41,226 nt of DNA from Proteiniphilum sp. UBA1403 (GTDB taxonomy: Bacteria; Bacteroidota; Bacteroidia; Bacteroidales; Dysgonomonadaceae): contig DBQD01000030.1 in the NCBI GenBank assembly GCA_002305715.1, forward strand, positions 1-41,226. The letters are read 5' to 3'. This document shows, piece by piece, positions 34,606 through 41,226 of this stretch. Both the position numbers and the translations under genes were made by a program. Below the pieces are notes generated by a model. It was not told the DNA's origin, ran no database searches, and saw nothing but the letters and a program-made list of their open reading frames with translations. Numbering within the stretch: the stretch's first letter is position 1; every line of letters begins with the position of its first letter.

Positions 34606-35496
34606 TTACCCATTTGCGAGTCGCATAACGCGTGATACTGCATCATCCACATGAGCAATCGACTCCATACCCAATGTCATACAGTGGATATTTGCCTCGG
34701 TCAGTGCAAATTTGATGGATTGTTCCCGTTCGGGATCGCTCACGTGCCTGCCTTCACCAAATATTTTCATGCCTACCACACCGATACCATTCTTTTGAGC
34801 CTTTCCCAACAACTCCTTCACCTTGTCGGGGGTGTTGTCCATATTAGTCTGGAACGGATTGATGCGCGCTAATATCACATCAACCCATGGATTATCAACC
34901 GCTTCCACCATTGCCTCCCAGTTATGGCACGAAACGCCGACAGCTTTAACAATACCATCTTGTTTGGCTTTTGCTAGGCCATCTATATAATGCGTACGAT
35001 TCTTGCTCCATCCGGGCTGCATCAGGCAGTGCATCAGCACAATATCGATATAGTCGGACCCAATCTCCTGTCTGCATCTGTCAAGTGTCTGCCGCACCGG
35101 CTCGTTTCGACTCGATCCATCTTCGTTGGTCCATATTTTTGTGAGTAGGGTAAGCTTTTCACGGGGAAGCGTTTTAATGGCATTGCCCACATATTGATGC
35201 GACCCGTATGAATCTGCCATATCGAAGAAGGAAATTCCCTTCTCATAAGCATGGTGTGCCATCTTTGTGAAATTCTCCATTCCTAGTCGGGTTTGATTTG
35301 ACGCCTTCGAGCCACCTTTAGAGCCGGTGCCGAGGGCAATCCGGGAAACAGTCAAACCGCTGTTACCCAGTTTCACTTTATCTACCATGATTTCAGGAGT
35401 AGCGTTAAATTCAAACGTATCGGGGCGTACAAGTGTCAATCCTGCAAAACTTGCAAAACTGGTACGTAGGAAGCTGCGTCGCGATAATTTCTTCAT
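34606..35496 (-). CDS. Tat-exported aldo/keto reductase
   Basis: The 296-residue protein begins with a twin-arginine signal, MKKLSRRSFLRTSFASFAGL, so it should be exported folded, with its cofactor bound. The mature part has aldo/keto reductase residues: an aspartate and a tyrosine in FFDMADSYGSHQ, a lysine in LLTKIW and a histidine in VLMHCL. Export of an NAD(P)-type reductase to a compartment without free NADPH is unusual, although Tat-tagged aldo/keto reductases are seen in Bacteroidetes. The substrate is unknown. It converges with the NnrS-like gene over 13 bp. No perfect -7 box lies upstream; the dyad at 35618 begins 121 bp ahead. Confidence 0.88.
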   Translation of the reverse strand: MKKLSRRSFLRTSFASFAGLTLVRPDTFEFNATPEIMVDKVKLGNSGLTVSRIALGTGSKGGSKASNQTRLGMENFTKMAHHAYEKGISFFDMADSYGSHQYVGNAIKTLPREKLTLLTKIWTNEDGSSRNEPVRQTLDRCRQEIGSDYIDIVLMHCLMQPGWSKNRTHYIDGLAKAKQDGIVKAVGVSCHNWEAMVEAVDNPWVDVILARINPFQTNMDNTPDKVKELLGKAQKNGIGVVGMKIFGEGRHVSDPEREQSIKFALTEANIHCMTLGMESIAHVDDAVSRVMRLANG

Positions 35497-35617
35497 TTGC
35501 TGTTTCTTTTAAATGTCTACAGCGTAAAAATAGACAATAAATTTAAACGACAAAATAGTCACTCGCGTTTTTTTCCTTAAATTACCGATTTTCAGCAAAA
35601 CATTGGTGAAATTCTGG

Positions 35618-35721
35618 TCTGGACTTTCACTTGTACTTGCTTATATCTTCCTTATGTTTGCCTTATTAAAATATAAGCGAAATATAAGGCATATATAAGG
35701 GATAACCAGAGATGGTCCAGA
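35618..35721. repeat. 104-bp imperfect dyad with an 11-bp-phased CTTAT/ATAAG core
   Basis: TCTGGAC at 35618-35624 and GTCCAGA at 35715-35721 are perfect inverted ends. Inside, CTTAT occurs at 35640, 35651 and 35662, and its inverse ATAAG at 35673, 35684 and 35695, each step exactly 11 bp. Ends and core share one centre (between 35669 and 35670). By hand alignment about 36 of 52 positions pair. Symmetry stops at the end repeats. No reading frame uses it. It could be a multi-site operator, a long RNA hairpin or a miniature element. Confidence 0.8.
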
Positions 35722-35764
35722 GAAAGGGCACTCTTTAATTTGTCAATTAAACAAGAGCCCTTTC
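35722..35764. repeat. Second hairpin directly next to the 104-bp dyad
   Basis: GAAAGGGC (35722-35729) pairs with GCCCTTTC (35757-35764). Inside, TTTAATT pairs with AATTAAA around TGTC, with small bulges between. A short T-rich stretch follows on the plus strand. It starts one base after the dyad ends, so the two may form one structured unit or transcript end. Confidence 0.7.
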
Positions 35765-36160
35765 ATAGTTTACATTTTTACATGAGCAAACGATATTTAC
35801 TATAACTTGATTTAGGAAAATGTGTAACTTCTGTGTGACCGATAAAAGTTAGTTGGTCGTGTAAATAAATTATTGATATATTCGGGTAGTACTCTGTTAA
35901 GCGTTGATCTTGAATATATTGAGCCTAGCATGCCGATTGATCTCAACCGTGAGATTAGGTGTAGTACCCCAACAAGCCCCATGATGCTCAAAATCAGCAT
36001 TGTAGATGCTACTAATTTTCCCCTCACGGGAGTCCGATGTTGGTGTTATGTTATAAATATCTACTGTTATAGCTTTAGGGAATACTGTATCCTCTTTACA
36101 ATTGGTCAACTAGCTGAATAGAATAATCAGAATGTGATGTCTTAACTGTTTCAATATGTA

Positions 36161-37252
36161 TTAAAACACAAAATCAATTTTCCAATACTCAATAATTGCT
36201 TTTAACTCTTTTTCGGTCAGGTAAGTGACCGCTCCATGTTTAGGGCTTCTGAAGTTGGTGGTTTTCATTACACCTTCGTTAAAACGCCCCAGATTTGTAT
36301 AGGTCTTAAAATCGGTTGTTTCGCTGAACCCCATATTGCTGGGTCTGGCTCCATATACATCGTACATTAATACGTATTTGTCGGTTCCCAAACGCTTAAA
36401 CACGTTTGGTGCTTCGGTTGAAACCTCTTCTGGGTCGATGCGTGTGGTGTCTATCTTATACCCTTCATTAATTTTGGATGAAACAGAGTGCAACACCTTG
36501 GCACCTGACACATAGAAGAGGTGGTATTGATTGTCGACTTTGGTAATGTCGCCATCTAGACCACCAATTTCAGTTATTCTTGTAGGTGTTGTTTCCAGTT
36601 TGGTGAAATCATCGTTGGTATAGGAATAATATAAATGGCACTCCCTGTTATCGTAGCGAATTGTGAAATAAACCATCATCTTTCCAATTTCAGGGTCATA
36701 GATTGTTTCCGGTGCCCAGGAGCAGTCAATATCGCCCAGTTCAGGGAATGCCTTATCGACACGAAAGTTGGAGTGCGTCCAATGAATGAGGTCATACGAC
36801 TTCATGAGAACAATAGCCCTGTTATTTCCCCAACCATACTTTTCTGCAGGGCGCTCAAATTCAGTATCACGAAACCCCGCTCGTTGACCAAAGATATGTA
36901 AGTCGGTCATGGCCAAATAAAATGCTCCATCTGGTCCGCGAGTAATATGAGGGTCACGCACTCCTTTCTGCTCGGCTAGCTGAGAACCAATAAAGACTGG
37001 GTTACCGTTGTTGATATCGGTAAAAGAATAACCATCGCTACTGATAGCCATATATGCCGATTGGTCCTGGTCTTTGAAATAGACCAACAAATAACCTGAT
37101 AAGTCATTTTCATTGTATTCCCAGTTTTTAGGTTTCTCCAGCTTTTGAACTATTTTAATGCCAGTGTTTGCCGGACTATTCTGGGCATAACATATGGAAA
37201 TGCATAAAATGTTCAGGATAATTAGGACAAACAAACTATTCGCTCTTTTCAT
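36161..37252 (-). CDS. Glycoside hydrolase family 43-like enzyme
   Basis: The 363-residue protein has a signal peptide (about 1-23, ending CYAQ) and a five-bladed beta-propeller of the GH43 type. The recognisable segments are SGYLLVYFKD near residue 52, GVRDPHITRGPDGAFYLAMTD from 97, and SWAPETIYDP with a probable catalytic E182, followed by GGLDGDITKV. GH43 enzymes remove arabinose or xylose from plant glycans; specificity is not predictable here. No SusC/SusD pair or other carbohydrate gene is adjacent, so it is not part of a visible polysaccharide utilization locus. Confidence 0.88.
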   Translation of the reverse strand: MKRANSLFVLIILNILCISICYAQNSPANTGIKIVQKLEKPKNWEYNENDLSGYLLVYFKDQDQSAYMAISSDGYSFTDINNGNPVFIGSQLAEQKGVRDPHITRGPDGAFYLAMTDLHIFGQRAGFRDTEFERPAEKYGWGNNRAIVLMKSYDLIHWTHSNFRVDKAFPELGDIDCSWAPETIYDPEIGKMMVYFTIRYDNRECHLYYSYTNDDFTKLETTPTRITEIGGLDGDITKVDNQYHLFYVSGAKVLHSVSSKINEGYKIDTTRIDPEEVSTEAPNVFKRLGTDKYVLMYDVYGARPSNMGFSETTDFKTYTNLGRFNEGVMKTTNFRSPKHGAVTYLTEKELKAIIEYWKIDFVF

Positions 37253-37304
37253 AGACAGTGTTTATTTTTGTTAACAGAAAGAATGGTAATAATAATATAA
37301 AAAA

Positions 37305-37312
37305 CAAATGTA
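37305..37312 (-). promoter_or_regulatory. -7 promoter element for the GH43 gene
   Basis: On the minus strand TACATTTG matches TAnnTTTG, 52 bp ahead of the ATG at 37252 and between the kinase stop codon and the GH43 start. Confidence 0.5.
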
Positions 37313-37322
37313 CGAATTTTGT

Positions 37323-39053
37323 TTAATCTACTGCCTGCATGATTACGGTAAAACGGCTCCATTTGCCATATTCACTCTCGGCAAAGATAGAACCTCCTTG
37401 TTTTTCCACAAATTCCTTGCAGAGCATCAATCCCAGTCTGCTCCCCTCTTCCCTGTTTGTTCCCTTAACAGACTTCTCTTTTGTAAATTCAAATAACGAT
37501 TCAAGGGTATTTTCGTTCATACCAATGCCATTGTCTTCAACAACAATCTCTACATGGTTACCTTTTTTGTGTGCTGATACCGTTATAACTCCCCCTGTAT
37601 TGCAATACTTGATTGAGTTGCCAATTAGATTTCGGAAAATGATTCGCGTCATGTCAATGTCCGCAAGGATTTCGGCTTCCACATCTAAATTCAACGTTAC
37701 AGTGAGATTCTTAGCCTTCAGAGAAGGTGATAGACTTTCAACAACATCTGAAAGAAGGAATTTAATATTTATATTGTCGGGTACCTGAACAATCTGATTC
37801 AACTGACTTCTCGACCAGTAAAGAAGATTCTCTATGAGTCTATAAGTACTTTGTGTTTGAGAATCCAACATTTTCATCATCTCCTTGATCTTAGTCTGAT
37901 CCATTGAGTCATATTGTTCGTTGATAAAGGTCAGAAGACTCATCATACTACCCATTGGCCCTCTCAAATCATGTGCAACAATGGAGAATAGCTTATCTTT
38001 TGTTTCGTTCGATGCAATCAACTTCTCTTTAAATATGGTCTCCTCCGTAATGTCATAAAGCATAATTGCTTGCCCAATGGATATATCTCTTTTATCCAAA
38101 ATAGGAATAACTTTCGCTTGTATATGCCTAGCTCTATGTTCGTTCTTCATACAGAAGGTACATACATCTGTAGTTCCTTGTTCGATTGTGCTGCAAAGAT
38201 TCTCCTGGTCTTTAAAAAGCTCGTTGTATTTCACTCCAATCAGCTCATTACTAAGGGTTGTAAAGAATGTATTTGCTGCAGGGTTGAAGTTTACAAGACG
38301 TTTTTTTGCATCCAACAGAATAACTCCATCTTTAATAGAGGTAAACACATGTTCCAGTGCTATTGGTATAAAACCAAGTAGGTTGTTGTAGAAAAGTGCG
38401 AAAGATATAAATAAAGCTGTGAACATAAATCCAAAGGGGCACAAATCCATTCCTTCGGGAGTCAGACGCAACTGGTATAGCGTATTAAGAAGCCAGGGAG
38501 GTAGTGCTGAAAGCAAAATTAGTACCGCTTGTGTCCTATAAACACCATTCTTTTTTATGATTACATCAATCAATAATACAATTGCAATTATGTTGAAGAT
38601 GGTTGTATAGATGATCAATGGCCAATATAGTATACCTCTTTCTAGAACCAGTATGGAAAACGTTCCCAGATCTTTTACAGAGATATCAGTATAGTACAAT
38701 TGGTGAAACTCATTGCTATATTGTATCGCTATTGAAAATAGAGGAAGAAATACAAGCAATCCTTTTAACCCGGGGGTCAAATACTTCATTTTACCCGTAA
38801 ATGTTAGGATAAAAAGTAGAAACAGGGGTGCGATTGTTGTAAGCCCCAGATAAGCGATCCTTAACCAAAACATCTTATAAAAGAGTCTTGGAGTGTCAAT
38901 CATAAACGCATACGAAAATGAGAAAATGAATAACGAAGTAAGAAGTAATAAGAAATATTTACCTAGTAGAGTTGCTTTGAATTTACTTGCATAAATGGCA
39001 AGTAGTGCAATGATTAAAGAGGTAAGAAGTACAAGAATACTATACAGATTCAT
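37323..39053 (-). CDS. Orphan sensor histidine kinase with 7TM sensor and PAS domain
   Basis: The 576-residue protein has seven predicted N-terminal helices (about 1-230) of the histidine-kinase 7TM type, a PAS-like domain (about 237-345, starting near the segment DGVILLDAKKRLVNFNPAA), a HisKA domain with phospho-acceptor H361 in SIVAHDLRGPMG, and a HATPase domain with NLIGNSIKYC, VEDNGIGM and EEGSRLGLMLCKEF. The G2 box reads SRLGL where GTGLGL is usual. No response regulator is encoded nearby. A cysteine-rich patch in the PAS region (VCTFCMKNEH) could bind metal or a cofactor. Confidence 0.9.
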   Translation of the reverse strand: MNLYSILVLLTSLIIALLAIYASKFKATLLGKYFLLLLTSLFIFSFSYAFMIDTPRLFYKMFWLRIAYLGLTTIAPLFLLFILTFTGKMKYLTPGLKGLLVFLPLFSIAIQYSNEFHQLYYTDISVKDLGTFSILVLERGILYWPLIIYTTIFNIIAIVLLIDVIIKKNGVYRTQAVLILLSALPPWLLNTLYQLRLTPEGMDLCPFGFMFTALFISFALFYNNLLGFIPIALEHVFTSIKDGVILLDAKKRLVNFNPAANTFFTTLSNELIGVKYNELFKDQENLCSTIEQGTTDVCTFCMKNEHRARHIQAKVIPILDKRDISIGQAIMLYDITEETIFKEKLIASNETKDKLFSIVAHDLRGPMGSMMSLLTFINEQYDSMDQTKIKEMMKMLDSQTQSTYRLIENLLYWSRSQLNQIVQVPDNINIKFLLSDVVESLSPSLKAKNLTVTLNLDVEAEILADIDMTRIIFRNLIGNSIKYCNTGGVITVSAHKKGNHVEIVVEDNGIGMNENTLESLFEFTKEKSVKGTNREEGSRLGLMLCKEFVEKQGGSIFAESEYGKWSRFTVIMQAVD

Positions 39054-39087
39054 ATAGGAAAAACTAACTATCCTAAAATTGATTGCA

Positions 39088-39115
39088 ATTTAGTCTATTT
39101 ATTTCTCATTTAGTC
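39088..39115. repeat. 20-bp-spaced direct repeat upstream of the orphan kinase
   Basis: ATTTAGTC occurs at 39088-39095 and 39108-39115. On the kinase strand this is two GACTAAAT copies, 35-62 bp ahead of the start. The spacing is close to two helical turns, so a dimeric regulator is possible. The rest of the gap up to 39267 shows no gene. Confidence 0.35.
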
Positions 39116-39267
39116 CGTTTTTTATAATAAATTGTGGGGGTTCCTATAAAAAGAAGTATAAAATGCTCAGATTGATAAAACAGGATAGCTTCACAAAAGA
39201 TTCTTACAAGAATAGCTGAATTGGCAGTGAAGAAGGATATATTCACAGTTACTTAAAGATGTGTTTC

Positions 39268-39453
39268 TTAAAAGTGATAGTTGAGTGTAAGCAGCATCAT
39301 TCTATTTTCACGTTGTTCATCAGGTTTAAGGATATCGGGCACCCAGGTCATTTGATAGCGTAACCGCAGCAGGGTGGTATCTAGTATGGGAAACACAATC
39401 TCTTTTGCCGATAAAGTGTTGAATAGTATTGATGAATTACGAGACGTTTTATA
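39268..39453 (-). pseudogene. 3' remnant of an outer-membrane beta-barrel gene
   Basis: On the minus strand an open frame of 61 codons runs from directly behind the TGA of the TlpA-like gene to a TAA at 39270-39268. Its translation shows barrel-like alternation and an aromatic end: it contains TTLLRLRYQMTW and finishes RMMLLTLNYHF. It has no start codon, and it is in the same frame as the TlpA-like gene. A C-terminal fragment of a barrel gene, left by deletion or recombination, explains it best. The parent family is not identified. Confidence 0.5.
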
Positions 39454-40950
39454 TCATTGATTAAGTAATTTCTCAATTGCAGCCTTGGTTTCCGGAAAAG
39501 ATGGTAGCAGGTGGTGACCAAAATCTACCATTGCACCCTCCTTGTTGAACAGGAGATAATAGGGGATACCCCTTGCATTGAAACGTTTCGTTACGTCTTG
39601 CCATTCTTTATCGGTTAAATAGATATGGATACCCGACAGTTCGTACTTGTTGATGGTCTCTTTCCATTGTTGATCCGTGCCTCCAATATTCAGATAGACA
39701 AAAGTAACCGGTTGATCGGAAAAATAATCGGAAAGTTTTTTGCTGTCGGGCATCTGCCTGATGCATGGTCCACACCAGGGAGCCCAGATGTCGACATAGA
39801 GCACTTGCCCCGGTTTTTTTTCAATAATCTGTTTAACAATATTGAATGAATCTTGCGGATGTACACCTGCACCGGATCTCTCCAGTAAATTTCTTCCCAT
39901 TACTGCATCGGAATAGATTGTTGGATTTGCTTTATACGCTTTAATTCGGTTGTATTCTTTTTGCAATGCAGCGCGCAGGAAAGGATGTGTGATCTGTTTA
40001 TTCAGCTGCTCCTCGTTCTCTTCAATTTCCTGCGTCATGTTTGCTTTGGTGCTGAATCCCAGATGTGTAGCAATTGCAAATTGGGAGAAGAAAGGATTAT
40101 CGGGAAGGTCTTGGAAAAGCTTGAGTGTCTCTGTTATTGAGAGGGCCACCTTGCTCTCTTTGGGTATGGGATCGGAGCCCATTCTCTTCAATAGGATGTA
40201 TCGATTCATGACGTCATAATAACTGCTCAAAATCATTGTTTCATCGATTGTTTTTTCAAATTCCGGAAGGAACGCGTAATAGGTATCCTGTTCTGTAAAA
40301 TCCTCTTGCGTTCGCAAGAAATGTTGTAGAGGAAAGAAAAATAATGCACGATAATAATCGAGTCTGATCTGTTTCTCAGCCCAACGATTAAATAATTCCG
40401 ACGTGTTGAATTCTTTCTGGAAGAGGCTCAGTTTTTCAACGGTCTCTTGCACTTGTTTATCGCACGCATCTTTGTACTCCAAATAGGGGAGATCATACGG
40501 AAAATTAAAACGTCCGAGGTATCTGTTTCTAAATTGTGCAATTTGTCGGTTTACCTCAGCTGCTGAGCCCGAAAACCGAGAATTGGTAATATCGGAAAAA
40601 TCATGTTCAATGTAAAGTGTATTTCCCGGTGCAATCAACAGTTTATCTTCTATGGGAGTGAGAGAAAACTCACGCGGTACCATGGGATAAATTGTAAAAC
40701 GAAACTCACCAGAAGAGTCTATGGGCGACACGTGCACTTCCCCGGTAACTGAAAAGTCGGGCAAGGTAAGCGTTACCTCATTTATATGCGGATAAACCTG
40801 CAGGTTTAAGATTTTACCCTCAACAATGGCTGCTTCACCCTTTTCCGGTTCCTGTAGCGCGGAAATTGGAGGATACTTCATTGCTTTTTCCTGATTACAG
40901 GCTATTCCTATAAAAAGCAAGAAAGGAATGAAAAAAATATTGGTTTTCAT
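39454..40950 (-). CDS. TlpA-like thioredoxin-domain lipoprotein
   Basis: The 498-residue protein has a lipoprotein signal with lipobox IGIAC (C18), a long N-terminal region (about 40-360) typical of Bacteroidetes TlpA-like proteins with a helical DUF-type part, and a C-terminal thioredoxin fold with the redox motif WCGPC (C393, C396) in DIWAPWCGPCIRQMP and the cis-proline segment RGIPYYLLF. It is expected to face the periplasm and to reduce or rearrange disulfides. The partner is unknown. The stop codon is TGA at 39456-39454, and an in-frame barrel remnant follows it. Upstream is an ABC permease 50 bp away on the same strand. Confidence 0.9.
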   Translation of the reverse strand: MKTNIFFIPFLLFIGIACNQEKAMKYPPISALQEPEKGEAAIVEGKILNLQVYPHINEVTLTLPDFSVTGEVHVSPIDSSGEFRFTIYPMVPREFSLTPIEDKLLIAPGNTLYIEHDFSDITNSRFSGSAAEVNRQIAQFRNRYLGRFNFPYDLPYLEYKDACDKQVQETVEKLSLFQKEFNTSELFNRWAEKQIRLDYYRALFFFPLQHFLRTQEDFTEQDTYYAFLPEFEKTIDETMILSSYYDVMNRYILLKRMGSDPIPKESKVALSITETLKLFQDLPDNPFFSQFAIATHLGFSTKANMTQEIEENEEQLNKQITHPFLRAALQKEYNRIKAYKANPTIYSDAVMGRNLLERSGAGVHPQDSFNIVKQIIEKKPGQVLYVDIWAPWCGPCIRQMPDSKKLSDYFSDQPVTFVYLNIGGTDQQWKETINKYELSGIHIYLTDKEWQDVTKRFNARGIPYYLLFNKEGAMVDFGHHLLPSFPETKAAIEKLLNQ

Positions 40951-41000
40951 GTATATAAATTTAGTATGGTGAATTGTATTTGTTCAATTGTTTTAGAATT

Positions 41001-41226
41001 TTACACTTCCGACTTGAACACTTTCGCAGGATTAATCCTTGTTACTTTTCTCACATGCCACGCGAGAGTCAGCAGCGATACCCCTGCCACAACAACCCCC
41101 GCCAAGGCAAAAAGCCCCCATGTGATCGTTGCTTTATACGCAAATGTCTCCAGATATTTATTGATAGCTAAGTAGGACAGGGGAACAGATATTACAAACG
41201 AAGCCAAAAGAAGTAACATATACTTC
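41001..41226 (-). CDS. FtsX/MacB-type ABC transporter permease, C-terminal part only
   Basis: The frame is open from the window end to a TAA at 41003-41001. The visible 74 residues contain the last two membrane helices of an FtsX-type permease (MLLLLASFVISVPLSYLAIN and a second helix near WGLFALAGVVVAGVSLLTL) and end with RINPAKVFKSE, the usual tail of Bacteroidetes MacB-like permeases. The ATG at 41219 is internal, because upstream codons continue the frame. Its N-terminal part and its ATPase lie outside the window. Confidence 0.85.
   Translation of the reverse strand, partial: KYMLLLLASFVISVPLSYLAINKYLETFAYKATITWGLFALAGVVVAGVSLLTLAWHVRKVTRINPAKVFKSEV

Larger units (their letters stand above)
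35497..36160. other. Gene-poor 664-bp gap
   Basis: The gap between the Tat reductase and the GH43 gene holds the 104-bp dyad and the second hairpin. The stretch 35765-36160 has only short, start-poor open frames and small dyads such as ATCTCA-ACCG-TGAGAT near 35940. A 70-codon frame on the minus strand (36109 to 35897) starts with TTG directly behind a stop codon and matches nothing I know. It may be decayed coding sequence. Confidence 0.6.

Noticed and set aside
35897..36109. 70-codon minus-strand gene in the gap next to GH43
   Set aside because: It begins with TTG directly behind an in-frame stop, has no family resemblance and no -7 box. It may be decayed sequence, but is not supported as a gene.
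39454..39456. Programmed TGA readthrough or selenocysteine in the TlpA-like gene
   Set aside because: The thioredoxin fold is complete before the TGA, no selenocysteine hairpin is seen after it, and the downstream frame looks like a remnant of another gene.

Overview
The window looks like a chromosomal segment of a Bacteroidales bacterium, possibly Dysgonomonadaceae or a relative. The family assignment is inference from gene content, not from a tree. The signs are perfect Bacteroidetes -7 boxes (TAnnTTTG) in front of many genes, two of them with a -33 TTTG exactly 20 bp upstream; weak Shine-Dalgarno sequences; a long LptF/G permease followed by ribBA; a START-like small protein; an NagB/PIG-L fusion; and a carboxypeptidase-regulatory-like beta-barrel with LytTR regulators. 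No phage, insertion sequence, CRISPR array or rRNA was seen.

Layout. 1-49: cut-off tRNA-Met (minus). 290-8782: mutS2, a POT-like transporter with a 30-bp-spaced NagB/PIG-L fusion, a strong terminator, a START-like protein and an LPS-export permease. 8797-14260: ribBA, rmuC, kbl-tdh (threonine to glycine plus acetyl-CoA) and a SixA-like phosphatase. 14266-16891 (minus): an MFS transporter and a YeiH-type transporter. 17157-21916: a large outer-membrane barrel, a LytS-type kinase and a LytTR regulator, with a LytTR-like direct repeat just upstream of the barrel promoter. 21997-23364: dps and a divergent nitroreductase. 23378-26116 (minus): a Zn/Cd-type P1B ATPase and a Fur-family regulator, separated by an unusual 11-bp-phased repeat array. 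26466-29355: three genes that read as an L-galactose to D-tagaturonate pathway. 29362-31689 (minus): a patatin with an Omp85-like barrel. 31977-34592: a secreted PHP phosphoesterase and an NnrS-like heme-copper membrane protein. 34606-41226 (all minus): a Tat-exported aldo/keto reductase, a gene-poor 664-bp gap with a bounded 104-bp dyad, a GH43 enzyme, an orphan 7TM histidine kinase, a beta-barrel gene remnant, a TlpA-like lipoprotein and the end of an FtsX-type ABC permease.

Most genes are ordinary for the group. The most interesting material is (a) the 11-bp-phased array between the Fur-type regulator and the metal ATPase, (b) the 104-bp dyad at 35618-35721 made of six 11-bp steps at its core, followed at once by a second hairpin, (c) the NagB-like domain that has lost its catalytic residues while fused to an intact-looking deacetylase domain, (d) the LytTR-like direct repeat, and (e) the in-frame outer-membrane-protein remnant behind the TlpA-like stop codon.
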